A stretch of 64,000 nucleotides of DNA from Brachybacterium sp. P6-10-X1 (lineage in GTDB: Bacteria; Actinomycetota; Actinomycetes; Actinomycetales; Dermabacteraceae). Below the pieces are notes generated by a model that ran no database searches, had not been told where the DNA came from, and saw only the letters and a program-made list of their open reading frames with translations. The stretch's first letter is position 1. Every line of letters starts with the position of its first letter. Positions 1-8,210 of the stretch are shown piece after piece. The position numbers were made by a program, and so were the translations under genes. Location: assembly GCF_001969445.1 (NCBI RefSeq), contig NZ_CP017297.1, forward strand, positions 3,100,001 through 3,164,000, read 5' to 3'.

Positions 1-1005
1 GTGCGCGTCGGCGTCATCGGCGTCGGCCAGATGGGCGCCGACCACGTCGCGCGGATCACCGAGCGCATCAAGGGCGCCCGCGTCAGCGTCGTCGACGACT
101 ACGTGCGCGGGACCGCCGAGAAGGTCGCCGCCGGCGCGCCCGGATGCCGCGTCGCCGAGTCCTGGCAGGAGCTGATCGCCGCCGACGACGTCGACGCCGT
201 GCTCATCGCCAGCCCCGGTCGCTTCCACCGCGAACAGGCCACCGCCTGCATCGACGCAGGGAAGCCCGTGCTGTGCGAGAAGCCGCTGGCGATGACCCCC
301 GAGGACGCCTACGCCGTGGTCGAGGCGGAGAAGGCGGCCGGTCGGGCCTACGTCTCCCTCGGGTTCATGCGTCGCTTCGACCGCGAGTACGCCGAGCTCA
401 AGGACGCCCTGGACGTCGGAGAGCTCGGCGAGATCAGCGTCATCAACTGCAAGCACCGCAACGCCCACACCCTGCCCGGCTTCGACGACACGATGATGGT
501 CCACGACTCCGCAGTCCACGAGATCGATGCGATCTCCTACTTCCTCGGCGAGGTGGTCACCGAGGTGCAGACCGTGCTGCCGGTTCCCGGGCCGCGGGCC
601 GACGACGGCCAGCACGACCCGATGCTCCTACTGTTCCGCACCGCCTCCGGCCGCATCATCACCGATGAGCTGTACGTCAACACCGACTCCGGCTACGAGG
701 TGCGCACCGAGGTGCTCGGCTCCGCGGGGATCGCCACCATCGGCCAGGAGATCCATCGGGTGACCACGCAGCAGGCCGGCGGGCGATGGAGCGGAGCGAT
801 CCACCCCGACTTCCGGCCCCGCTTCGTCGACGCCTACGACGCCGAGGTGCAGGCCTGGGTCGCGGCCGTGGCCGACGGCAGCTTCGTCGCCGAGCGTTCG
901 GCGACCACCTGGGACGGCTATCTCGCCGCGGCCACCTGCGCCGCCGCCGAGGAGTCGCTGACCGCCGGCCGATTCGTCCCGGTGGCCACGCGGCCGCGTC
1001 CCTGA
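1..1005 (+). CDS. Gfo/Idh/MocA oxidoreductase, inositol 2-dehydrogenase-like
   Basis: NAD(P)-dependent sugar or polyol dehydrogenase of 334 aa. A Rossmann fold opens the protein (MRVGVIGVGQMGADHV), and the EKP motif of the family is seen in CEKPLAMTP (about residues 93-101). The motif HDSAVHEIDAISYFLG resembles actinobacterial myo-inositol 2-dehydrogenases. The GTG at base 1 gives a natural N-terminus, but upstream sequence is outside the window, so the start cannot be confirmed. The GntR regulator follows 113 bases downstream on the same strand. Family assignment is secure; the inositol substrate is inferred from motif resemblance only. Confidence 0.85.
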   Translation: MRVGVIGVGQMGADHVARITERIKGARVSVVDDYVRGTAEKVAAGAPGCRVAESWQELIAADDVDAVLIASPGRFHREQATACIDAGKPVLCEKPLAMTPEDAYAVVEAEKAAGRAYVSLGFMRRFDREYAELKDALDVGELGEISVINCKHRNAHTLPGFDDTMMVHDSAVHEIDAISYFLGEVVTEVQTVLPVPGPRADDGQHDPMLLLFRTASGRIITDELYVNTDSGYEVRTEVLGSAGIATIGQEIHRVTTQQAGGRWSGAIHPDFRPRFVDAYDAEVQAWVAAVADGSFVAERSATTWDGYLAAATCAAAEESLTAGRFVPVATRPRP

Positions 1006-1118
1006 TGCTCTACTGGGGACGACGCGCGGGAAGCGCAGGCGGCACGGGACGGGCGGGACGCGCCGGATGACGGCGCCGGCGCCCCGCAGCAGCACGGCAC
1101 GGACGACGAGGAGGGGTC

Positions 1119-1877
1119 ATGGGCCCACGCACTGACGACGGCACCACCCCTCTGCAGGTCGACATCGACCGCGGCTCGGCCGACCCGCTGTACCTGCAGC
1201 TGGCGCGGGCGATCGAGCGGGCCATCCACGACGAGCACCTCACCCCGGGCTCCCGGATCGAGAACGAGGTCGCCCTCGCCCGACGTCTGGGCCTGTCCCG
1301 GCCGACGGTCCGCCAGGGCATCCAGGAGCTCGTGGACAAGGGCATGCTGGTGCGCAAGCGCGGCGTGGGCACCCAGGTGGTGCAGGCCCCCGTGAACCGG
1401 CAGGTGGCGCTGACCTCGCTGTACGACGACCTGCGCACGGCCGGCAAGGCCCCGCGCACCGAGATCATCGAGTACCGCGTCGGGCGGCCGTCGGCGGAGG
1501 CCGTGGACCGCCTCCAGCTCGCCCCCGGAGAGCAGGTGCTGGATCTGATCCGGGTGCGGTACGCCGATGACGAGCCGTTGGCCGTCATGCGCAACACCGT
1601 GCCCGAGCGGATCGCCCCCTCCCGCGCGAGCCTGGCCGACAGCGGCCTGTACGCCTCGCTGCGGGAGGCCGGCATCGTCTCGGTGCTCGCGCACGAACGG
1701 ATCGGTGCCACCGTCGCCGACGAGGAGCATGCCGAGCTGCTCGACGAGGAGGTCGGCGCGGCCCTGCTGACCATGGAGCGGAAGTCCTTCGCCAACGACG
1801 GCAGCGTCGTCGAGTTCGGGTACCACGTCTACCGCGCCTCGCGGTATTCCTTCGAGGTCACGCTCGTCGACTCCTGA
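1119..1877 (+). CDS. GntR/HutC-family transcriptional regulator (UTRA effector domain)
   Basis: 252-aa repressor-type protein. The N-terminal winged helix (about residues 12-80) shows the GntR signature SRIENEVALARRLGLSRPTVRQ, followed by a UTRA small-molecule-binding domain (about 90-250) ending in a YHVYRASRYSFEVTLV-type strand typical of the HutC subfamily. ATG 1119 is preceded by GAGGAGG. It sits between a sugar dehydrogenase and an SDR of opposite strand, and probably controls one or both in response to a sugar or its phosphate. Effector unknown. Confidence 0.88.
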   Translation: MGPRTDDGTTPLQVDIDRGSADPLYLQLARAIERAIHDEHLTPGSRIENEVALARRLGLSRPTVRQGIQELVDKGMLVRKRGVGTQVVQAPVNRQVALTSLYDDLRTAGKAPRTEIIEYRVGRPSAEAVDRLQLAPGEQVLDLIRVRYADDEPLAVMRNTVPERIAPSRASLADSGLYASLREAGIVSVLAHERIGATVADEEHAELLDEEVGAALLTMERKSFANDGSVVEFGYHVYRASRYSFEVTLVDS

Positions 1878-2118
1878 GGCGGGGTGCGCGGTTCGCGCCG
1901 TCAGGGGCGAGCCGGGGCGCGGTCCCGTCACCTATCGCGGCTGCGGTTCCCCGCTGCTCGAAGGAGGTCAGCGAGGCGACCCCGGGGACGGCCAGGGCCG
2001 CAGCGCTCGCGATGGTCCAGGCAGCCAGCTCCGGACTGGCTTGCCGCGAGTCGTCGACGCCGGTGCGCTGGGCTCCGTAGCCCGCGGACGGGGTCGGTGC
2101 GGAGTCCTCGCCGCTCAC
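1858..2118 (-). CDS. possible small protein, unrecognised
   Basis: An 86-codon frame opens with GTG overlapping the TGA of the preceding SDR gene by four bases (GTGA), a coupling used widely in this genome, and ends 20 bases inside the convergent GntR gene. A segment AAALAVPGVASLTSF resembles the core of Asp23/Gls24-like proteins, but the C-terminus is arginine-rich and without pattern. It may be a degraded Asp23-like gene or a chance frame in GC-rich DNA. Confidence 0.22.
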   Translation of the reverse strand: MSGEDSAPTPSAGYGAQRTGVDDSRQASPELAAWTIASAAALAVPGVASLTSFEQRGTAAAIGDGTAPRLAPDGANRAPRLRSRRA

Positions 2119-2885
2119 AGCGCGGTCATGCCGCCGTCGACGGCGAACTGGGCCCCGGTGGCGAAGGCGCTCTCCTCGCTCGCCAGGAAGACCATGATCC
2201 CCTCGATGTCGTGCGCGGAGCCGGCGCGGCTCAGCGGAATGCGGCCGACGATCGCGGCGCGCTCGGCGGGATCGTCCGAGATCGTCGTGACCAGAGGGGT
2301 CTCGGTGTACCCCGGGACGACGGTGTTCACGCGGATCCCGTCGGCCGCATAGGCGGCGGCGACGGTGCGGGTCAGGCCGTGGATGCCGGCCTTGGTGGTC
2401 GCATAGGCGGTGAAGTCGTTGCCTTCCCCGGTCACGCCGGTGGGGCTGCCGGTGAGGATGATCGAGCCGCCGCCGGTGGCCAGCATCGAGCGCACCGCAT
2501 GCTTGACGGTGAGGAAGGTGCCGGTGAGATTGACGTCCACGGTGCGCTGCCAGGCGGCCAGTTCGAGCTCAGCGATCTTCGCGTCCTGTCCGAACAGCTG
2601 CACACCGGCATTGCCGACCACGACGTTCGGGGCCCAGCCCGCTGTGCTCAGCTCGGCGAAGCCCGCCTCGACGGCCGCCTCGTCCGAGATGTCGACGGTC
2701 AGCGCCCGAGCGGTGCCCTCGCCGGTCTCCTCGCAGATGCTCTGCGCCGCACTGGCCGCGGAGTCCCCGTCGCGGTCGGCGATCACCACTCGGGCCCCCT
2801 CGCGGGCGAACCGGGAGGCCACGGCGAAGCCGATGCCGGAGGCGGCCCCGGTGACGAGGGCGGTGCGGGAGGCGAGACGAGTCAT
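2115..2885 (-). CDS. SDR-family NAD(P)-dependent oxidoreductase
   Basis: 256-aa classical short-chain dehydrogenase. Visible are the cofactor motif TGAASGIGFAV (residues 12-22), NAG in VVGNAGV, the active-site tyrosine and lysine in YATTKAG, and PGYTETP after the catalytic region; the C-terminus FATGAQFAVDGGM is characteristic of FabG-like sugar or alcohol dehydrogenases. No cluster partner fixes the substrate, but the neighbouring inositol-type dehydrogenase and GntR regulator suggest polyol or sugar oxidation. An AACCGGTT-centred palindrome lies in its putative promoter. Confidence 0.85.
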   Translation of the reverse strand: MTRLASRTALVTGAASGIGFAVASRFAREGARVVIADRDGDSAASAAQSICEETGEGTARALTVDISDEAAVEAGFAELSTAGWAPNVVVGNAGVQLFGQDAKIAELELAAWQRTVDVNLTGTFLTVKHAVRSMLATGGGSIILTGSPTGVTGEGNDFTAYATTKAGIHGLTRTVAAAYAADGIRVNTVVPGYTETPLVTTISDDPAERAAIVGRIPLSRAGSAHDIEGIMVFLASEESAFATGAQFAVDGGMTAL

Positions 2886-2947
2886 CGGTGACCATCCGTT
2901 CGAAGGGAGCGTCGTGGCTGTCGGCGCGGGCAGCGCCTCGCTGCCCC

Positions 2948-2976
2948 AGTCTGCACAACCGGTTGACCAATCTCAA
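2948..2976 (-). promoter_or_regulatory. putative SDR promoter with CAACCGGTTG operator
   Basis: Reading on the minus strand, TTGAGA (2971-2976) and CAGACT (2948-2953) are separated by 17 bases and could be -35 and -10 elements for the SDR gene. The spacer holds the perfect palindrome CAACCGGTTG (2956-2965), which fits the AANCGNTT core of LacI-family operators; a GntR site is the alternative given the neighbouring regulator. Confidence 0.4.
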
Positions 2977-3112
2977 GGCCTCGGGTGCGCGCATGCCGCC
3001 GACCTGTGGCGATGTGCTGCGACGCGCCGGGATGACGGGGCCGAACGGTGCCGCGGGAGCCCGTCGGGGGTCCTGCGGCGACCCCGCGGGACTCCCGGTG
3101 CCGACGGGGTGC

Positions 3113-4327
3113 TCAGTCCTCGATCTCGAGCAGGTCCCGGGCGTTCTTCTCGAGCGACTCGCCCTCGGCCGGGTCCTTCTGCATCCGCTCGAGGTAGGGC
3201 TGGGCCCGCTCCACCTGGTGCTCCAGCGCCGTGACCGTGGACAGGAAGTTCTCGTTGGCCTGGGTGCGGAAGGCGTCGATCCCGTCCATCGTGGTGAACA
3301 GGTTGTCGAAGGCCTTCTGCAGGGTCTCCGGGGAGACGCCCGAGCTCGTGGCCTGCTCCTGGATCTTCAGGGTGTTGTCGGCGAGCATCTGCGAGGTGCG
3401 GTCGATGAGGGAGTCGGTGGTGCGGTTGACCGCGTCGATCTGGTCGAGGACGATCTTCTGGTTCTCCAGCGCCTGGGCGGTGATCACCGCGGTGCGCAGG
3501 GCCGTGACCGTGGTGGTGCGGGCCCGGTCCACGCCCTGGGCGAGCTTGGTGTTGTTGTCCTCGATCAGGCCCATCGCCAGGTAGGCCTGCACGGTCACGG
3601 CGATCTGCGTGGCGACGTCCTGGCGGCGCTGACGCACGGCGAACAGCACATCGCGCTCCAGGGCGTTCGCGTCGTCGGCCTTCCCCTCCGCACGCGCCTT
3701 CTCGGCGCGGCGCACGGCCTGCTGGTCCAGCAGCCCCAGCAGGTGAGAGGCCTTCTGCAGGGCGCCGAGGTCGTCCCACAGAGCCCGGCGCTCCACCGCG
3801 AGCTCGGCATTGTCGCGCTGGAGCATCTCCTGGCCGCGGCCCAGGGCGGCGATCACCTCGTCCAGCTGCTTCTGGTTCGATTCGAAGCTGCGGAAGTAGC
3901 GCTTGGCCACGTTCCGGCCGGGCAGGAACGACAGCGCCTTGTCGACGAAGGTGTCGTCGGACGGCGCGAGATCCTCCATGGTGGTGCGCAGCTCGGACAG
4001 GGATTTCGAGACCGACTCCTGCGCGCTGCCGGAGCCCTTCGCCTCGCGCAGCGACTGCTCCATGAAGCGGGAGGACGTGCCGGAGGTCCGCTCGAAGGTC
4101 CGACGGGCCACCGACCCCAGGGCGTCGACCTGCGCGGAGAACTCCTGGGAATGCGGGTTCAAGGCGGTGATCTGGTCCAACCACTGATCGGCCCGGTTCT
4201 CGAGGTCCTGCTGTTGCTCGGCCGGCAGCTCGGTCAGCATCGAGACGGCCTCGTCCTCCTCGATCTGCTCGACGGGCTCGGAGGCCTCGATCTCGGGGGC
4301 GGGTGTGGGCGGTTCGAGCTTGTTCAT
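3113..4327 (-). CDS. telA: toxic anion resistance protein, TelA family
   Basis: 404-aa soluble, mostly helical protein of the TelA/KlaA family (tellurite and cell-envelope stress). Family-like stretches include LTELPAEQQQDL, a long coiled-coil centre (about residues 110-260), and ALRTAVITAQALENQKIVLDQI with NRTTDSLI. The ATG at 4327 is preceded by GAGGAG at good spacing; the same frame is open upstream but with no family-like sequence. The gene follows the XpaC-like gene 95 bases downstream on the same strand, the usual pairing. Molecular activity of the family is not settled. Confidence 0.88.
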   Translation of the reverse strand: MNKLEPPTPAPEIEASEPVEQIEEDEAVSMLTELPAEQQQDLENRADQWLDQITALNPHSQEFSAQVDALGSVARRTFERTSGTSSRFMEQSLREAKGSGSAQESVSKSLSELRTTMEDLAPSDDTFVDKALSFLPGRNVAKRYFRSFESNQKQLDEVIAALGRGQEMLQRDNAELAVERRALWDDLGALQKASHLLGLLDQQAVRRAEKARAEGKADDANALERDVLFAVRQRRQDVATQIAVTVQAYLAMGLIEDNNTKLAQGVDRARTTTVTALRTAVITAQALENQKIVLDQIDAVNRTTDSLIDRTSQMLADNTLKIQEQATSSGVSPETLQKAFDNLFTTMDGIDAFRTQANENFLSTVTALEHQVERAQPYLERMQKDPAEGESLEKNARDLLEIED

Positions 4328-4422
4328 CGGGGTCTCCTCGACGGGGTGCGGTGGAAGGATGAGATCAGGACGACGGGGACGACGGGAGCGACGGAGGCGG
4401 CAGAGTCGGTGGACGCGGGGTG

Positions 4423-5394
4423 CTACACGTCGATGATCGGGTTCAGGTGCTGGTCGGCGAAACGGGTGCGCAGGAACTCGGCATGGACCTCGAGGGAGCG
4501 GGAGACGCCGGCGACGAGGTCGCTCTCGATCTGCTCGAGCCCGTCGCCGAGCACGGCGAGCTGGCGGTCGATGCCCTCGAGGTTCTCCAGCGCTTCCTGC
4601 CGCGCGCTGCCGGCGAAGGTCTCCAGGAAGCCGATGATGTCGGCGGCGGCGTCGACCAGCTCGGGCAGGTACCGGGTGGCCATCCCCTCGAGCATGGTCA
4701 CCTCGCCCTCGTAGGGGCGCTGGGCGCGCAGCTGCTCCGAGTCGGCGAGGGCGTCGATCCGACGCAGCAGGGTCTCGACATGTTCCAGGGTGAGGCCGAC
4801 GGTCGGCTCGGAGGCCCGGCGGCGCAGAGCCCGAGTGCGCTCCCGGGTCTCGGCGGTCGCGCCGCGGACCTTCTCGAGCATCTCCGCGGTGCCCTGGGGT
4901 CCGACGGGGCCGCTCGTGACCTGCGGAGTCCGCGGGGAGCGGAGGGCGCGCACGGCCACCCCGCTGCCGCCGGCGGCGAGGAGTCCGGCGCCGGCGGCGA
5001 TGCCGAGGGCCCCGAGCGGACCGAGGATCGCGGTCCCGAGGCCCACGACAAGGCACGCCGCACCCACCAGGCCGCCCGCCAGAAGGGGTATGCCCAGCGA
5101 GAACAGGCCGGAGCGGCGGCGGCCGACAGCGCCGGAGGCGGGGTCGTGGACGGTGCCCTCGAGCGGCTTCTCGATCGGGCCCCACAGGTTCCGGCGCTCC
5201 GGGGTGGCCTTCCAGGGCAGGTCGACGTCGCCGGGGGCGACGGGGTCCGCGGATGAGGCGGCGCCCTCCCGGGCGCGGTCCCGGGGCGCCGCAGGGTCTT
5301 CGGCGGCGGTGGCGTTCTCGGGCGCGACGGGGTCGGGGGACGTGCCGTCCCCTGTGCTCGGCCTCTGGGCCGGCTCTCCGTTCCCGTCACTCAC
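4423..5394 (-). CDS. XpaC-like membrane protein (5-bromo-4-chloroindolyl phosphate hydrolysis family)
   Basis: 323-aa protein with an acidic, proline-rich N-terminal tail (about 1-100), two closely spaced hydrophobic helices (about 105-155, GLFSLGIPLLAGGLVGAACL and the next segment), and a helical C-terminal domain ending HLNPIIDV. This architecture and the following TelA gene match XpaC-family proteins. GTG 5394 is preceded by GGAGGGAG. Likely an inner-membrane partner of TelA in envelope stress; the phosphatase-like family name is historical and not proof of activity. Confidence 0.75.
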   Translation of the reverse strand: MSDGNGEPAQRPSTGDGTSPDPVAPENATAAEDPAAPRDRAREGAASSADPVAPGDVDLPWKATPERRNLWGPIEKPLEGTVHDPASGAVGRRRSGLFSLGIPLLAGGLVGAACLVVGLGTAILGPLGALGIAAGAGLLAAGGSGVAVRALRSPRTPQVTSGPVGPQGTAEMLEKVRGATAETRERTRALRRRASEPTVGLTLEHVETLLRRIDALADSEQLRAQRPYEGEVTMLEGMATRYLPELVDAAADIIGFLETFAGSARQEALENLEGIDRQLAVLGDGLEQIESDLVAGVSRSLEVHAEFLRTRFADQHLNPIIDV

Positions 5395-5804
5395 ACGGAT
5401 CCGCTGCTCCCTCCGGACGGCGGAGACGAGGCAGTCCGCGGAGTCGGGGACCGAGCCGGGGCCGGCCTATCCGGCCGCGGGCGCCTCGTCATGGCGTGCT
5501 CGAAGGCTATCGCGAGCACCTGGGCGGCTCCAGGGGGCTGGCCCTACGGCACCGGGGAACGGGCGCCTCGGTGGGTGCGCGTGGGTGGGCGCGCGTGCTC
5601 GATGACCGCCATGACGGCGATCATGTCGTGGGCGCGCCCGTCCAGGTCTCGGGCGCGGCTGCGGTTGCGCAGCCCACTTCCATGAGGGGAAGCACAGCCA
5701 TGAGGGGAAGCACAGCGCGCCATGGCGTCACCCGGCGGACCGTGAAGGGCAGTTCGGCCCTCGCCCTCGGCATTAGCCCGGCCCTGACTCCGGCCGGATG
5801 GCGG
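5395..5804. other. 410-base gap without a recognisable gene
   Basis: Lies between the start of the XpaC-like gene and the 3' end of the SRPBCC gene, both on the minus strand. It holds a short hairpin GGCCGG-cctat-CCGGCC (5460-5476) in the XpaC leader and an 18-bp perfect tandem duplication (5681-5716). No frame on either strand resembles a known protein. Confidence 0.6.
5681..5716. repeat. 18-bp perfect tandem duplication
   Basis: Two adjacent identical copies of catgaggggaagcacagc (5681-5698 and 5699-5716) in non-coding DNA; probably a recent slippage or duplication event. Confidence 0.9.
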
Positions 5805-6311
5805 TCACGCAGAGCTGTCCTCCACGGCGTCGGCGAGGGCGGCGAGGGAGCGGTCGAGGAACTCCTTCTCGAAGGGCGGGAACCCCAGCTCCACGGCGAG
5901 CTGCGGCGGAGTCGCCGTCCAGTCGAAGGTGAGTCGCACCCGCGAACCGGCCGGGTCAGGAGCGAGGTCGTACCGCCAGATCCACCCGCCCCCCTGCAGG
6001 GTGCCGTCCGCCCCGTACTGCGACGGCGCCCAGGAGATCGCCCGGTCGGGCTCGAGGACGAGGACGCGGTTGTGCATCTCGTACCGCCCGCCGGCGTTGA
6101 CGTGGAACATCTCCATCCCGAACACCTGGTCGAGCTCCGTGATCCGAGCGGGATCGGTCTCCAGTGATCCGCGCACCCAGTCCGTCGGCTCCGTCAGATG
6201 ATGTTTCGACGGGTCCGTGAGCAGGGCGAAGACGCTCTCGGGCGTGGCGCGGATCGTGTGTTCGGCATGCAGTCGAGCGGTCTCGGCGGAGGTGTGCAGG
6301 TCGGTGGTCAT
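5805..6311 (-). CDS. SRPBCC (START/AHSA1-like) family protein
   Basis: 168-aa single-domain helix-grip protein. The N-terminal HTIRATPESVFALLTDPSKH and the later WIWRYDLAP and RVRLTFDWTA strands match the AHSA1/polyketide-cyclase-like fold, which binds hydrophobic ligands in a cavity. ATG 6311 overlaps the stop of the upstream DUF899 gene by four bases (ATGA), so the two are translationally coupled. A role in transport, modification or detoxification of a small hydrophobic molecule is inferred from fold only. Confidence 0.82.
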   Translation of the reverse strand: MTTDLHTSAETARLHAEHTIRATPESVFALLTDPSKHHLTEPTDWVRGSLETDPARITELDQVFGMEMFHVNAGGRYEMHNRVLVLEPDRAISWAPSQYGADGTLQGGGWIWRYDLAPDPAGSRVRLTFDWTATPPQLAVELGFPPFEKEFLDRSLAALADAVEDSSA

Positions 6312-7003
6312 GCAGAGGTCCTCCCGTAGAGTCCTGCGATGTCGGGGGAGTCGAGCCACCGCTCGTAGGCCTCGCCCTGCGGCCACCCGTCCGGGACGTC
6401 CTGCCAGGCCTCCTGGCGGCCCCAGGGCAGCACGTCCATCAGGGCGAAGGTGTAGGAGAGCTGCTCGACGCCACGGCTGGTCGTGTGCCAGGTGCGATAG
6501 ACGGTGTCGCCGTCGCGGAGGAACACGTTCACGGCGAAGCCACCACCGGGCGGGGCGTCGACGTCGGCCCCGAAGGAGCTGTTCGCGGTCGAGTACCAGT
6601 CCATGTCGTTGCCGACCTTCTCCCGGTAGGCGAGTGCTTCCCGGATCGATCCCTGCGTGACGACGACGAAACGGGCGTCGTAGCGGCGCAGGAAGTCGAG
6701 ACGGGTGAACTGGTGGGTGAAGCCGGTGCATCCGCCGCACTGCCACTCGGCTCCCGGGGACCACATGTGGTGGTAGGTGATCAGCTGGGACCGGCCGTCG
6801 AACAGGTCGACCAGGCGCACGGGCCCGTCCTTCGACTCCAGCGTGTACTCGGGCATCTCGACCATCGGCAGGCGACGACGCTGGGCGGCGATCGCGTCGA
6901 GCTCGCGGGTGGCTGCCTTCTCGCGGGCACGGAGCTCGGCCAGCTCGGCGCGCCAGGTGGAGTCGTCGACGACTGGTGGGTGAGGCGTCGCGGTCGTGGT
7001 CAT
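6308..7003 (-). CDS. DUF899 thioredoxin-like protein
   Basis: 231 aa. The family core is clear: LVDLFDGRSQLITYHHMW, then EWQCGGCTGFTHQF with the paired cysteines, FVVVTQGS, the DMDWYSTANSSFGAD segment and VFLRDGDTVYRTWHTTSRG. DUF899 proteins have a thioredoxin-like fold with a CxxC-type motif; their substrate is unknown. A good SD (GAAGGAG) precedes ATG 7003. First gene of a two-gene unit with the SRPBCC gene, divergent from a TetR regulator that probably represses it. Confidence 0.85.
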   Translation of the reverse strand: MTTTATPHPPVVDDSTWRAELAELRAREKAATRELDAIAAQRRRLPMVEMPEYTLESKDGPVRLVDLFDGRSQLITYHHMWSPGAEWQCGGCTGFTHQFTRLDFLRRYDARFVVVTQGSIREALAYREKVGNDMDWYSTANSSFGADVDAPPGGGFAVNVFLRDGDTVYRTWHTTSRGVEQLSYTFALMDVLPWGRQEAWQDVPDGWPQGEAYERWLDSPDIAGLYGRTSA

Positions 7004-7039
7004 CGTGCTCTCCTTCGAGACGGTGCGCTACAGTCCGAT

Positions 7040-7076
7040 GTGAACGCTGTCCACTTTGGGTGTGAACACCGTAAAC
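7040..7076. promoter_or_regulatory. two TetR-type operator copies between DUF899 and tetR
   Basis: GTGAAC-gct-GTCCAC (7040-7054) is a near-perfect 15-bp inverted repeat. A second related copy, GTGAAC-acc-GTAAAC, follows at 7062-7076, exactly 22 bases on (two helical turns). They occupy the divergent promoter region and are likely bound by the adjacent TetR protein. Confidence 0.5.
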
Positions 7077-7098
7077 TTCGTCGGGAGGGTCGTCAAGA

Positions 7099-7908
7099 GT
7101 GTCGGAGAGGTCTCGTCCCTATCACCACGGTGACCTGCGTCCGGCGTTGCTGGCCGAGGGATTGGAGATCGCCCGCACGGATCCCCGGACGCTGTCCTTG
7201 CGCGAGGTGACGCGTCGCGTGGGCGTCTCGCCGGCGGCTGCGTACCGTCATTTCCGCGACCGCTCGGCGCTGATGAGCGCCCTCGCCGAGGAGATCCAGG
7301 TCCGCATGGTCGCCCGGATGCGAACCCGGGACAGGAGCGCCCGGTCCGCAGATCGGGAGACGGCTGCCCTGGGGCGCCTGCGCGGCGTAGGTCTGGGATA
7401 CATCGACTTCGCGATCGAGGAACCGGGCTGGTTCGAGTTGGCGTTCTTCGGGCCGGCCGACGGGGAGGGCCGGTCCTCGACCGAACGGGCGTCATCGGCG
7501 GACGGTGCCCGTCCGGGGGCCGGGACCGCGAGCGAATCCGGTCCGGACGGCGCGCCCGGGCGCGCCGCCGTTCCGGCGAGTTCGCTGCGAAGCGGTGCCG
7601 TTCCGGCGAGTTCGCCCGCGAGAAACGAGGACCCGGCGAGCTCGCCCGCGAGCGGCACCGATCCGGCGAGCTCGCCCGCTCTGCGGCGGGTGCCGCCCTT
7701 CGCAGAGCTGGTGGCTGCGCTGGATGAGTGCGCGGCGACCGGTGCGCTGTCCCTCGAGCGCCGGCGTGGGGCCGAGTTCTCCTGCTGGTCGGCGGTGCAC
7801 GGGTGCGCCGAACTGATGGTGCACGGTCCGCTGCGTGGAGCTCCCCGCCCCGTGGTGCGTGAGGTCGCCGAGCGCGTCGTCGACGACATCATCGCGGGGA
7901 TCCGGTGA
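7099..7908 (+). CDS. TetR/AcrR-family regulator with low-complexity insert
   Basis: 269 aa, longer than the usual 190-220. The helix-turn-helix is normal (SLREVTRRVGVSPAAAYRHFRDRSALMSALA, about residues 34-64), and the C-terminal ligand domain (RVPPFAELVAALDEC to the end) looks like the TetR_C type paired with YHHGDLR N-termini. Between them, about residues 118-195 are an Ala/Ser/Pro/Gly-rich insert including a 10-residue repeat, PASS-containing, in nearly four copies. GTG 7099 has GGGAGGG upstream. Probably represses the divergent DUF899-SRPBCC genes and itself. Confidence 0.85.
   Translation: MSERSRPYHHGDLRPALLAEGLEIARTDPRTLSLREVTRRVGVSPAAAYRHFRDRSALMSALAEEIQVRMVARMRTRDRSARSADRETAALGRLRGVGLGYIDFAIEEPGWFELAFFGPADGEGRSSTERASSADGARPGAGTASESGPDGAPGRAAVPASSLRSGAVPASSPARNEDPASSPASGTDPASSPALRRVPPFAELVAALDECAATGALSLERRRGAEFSCWSAVHGCAELMVHGPLRGAPRPVVREVAERVVDDIIAGIR
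7571..7680 (+). repeat. 30-bp in-frame tandem repeat inside tetR
   Basis: Units begin at 7571, 7601, 7631 and 7661, each opening with nnccggcgag(t/c)tcg; 3.7 copies of exactly 30 bases encode ten-residue units of the form (V/D)PASS(L/P).... The exact multiple of three preserves the frame. Confidence 0.9.
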
Positions 7909-8210
7909 GCCGCGCGATGCACGGACGGCAAACTCTTCGCACGACACGCAGAGAGGCGCCCCGTCCGATCCATCGATCCGTTTCATCCGCGATGCGTATC
8001 GGTGGAACGGGCAAGAGGTTCGAGGCGTGTCGGGTCTTGGGGCCCCGGGCAGCGCCTCGTGGGTGCCGCGCAGATTGCGCCGCATCGCGCAGCCCGCGCC
8101 GCATCGCGCAGCCCGCGACGCACCTCACGGGCTGTACACGGCACCGCGTGACCGCACGCAGCCCCACGTGACCGCACGCACCGCCACGTGGCCCTGCGAG
8201 TCGGCCACGG
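7909..8210. repeat. 302-base gap with two small tandem repeats
   Basis: Convergent intergenic region between tetR and the M81 gene. It contains gccgcatcgcgcagcccgc twice in tandem (8079-8097, 8098-8116) and cgtgaccgcacgca twice with a 20-base period (8147-8160, 8167-8180). No gene and no clear terminator stem was found. Confidence 0.7.

Noticed and set aside
3113-5185. Very long open frame extending the TelA gene upstream to 690 codons
   Set aside because: Only the part from ATG 4327 resembles TelA and has an SD; upstream it is an arginine/proline-rich shadow of the XpaC-like gene.
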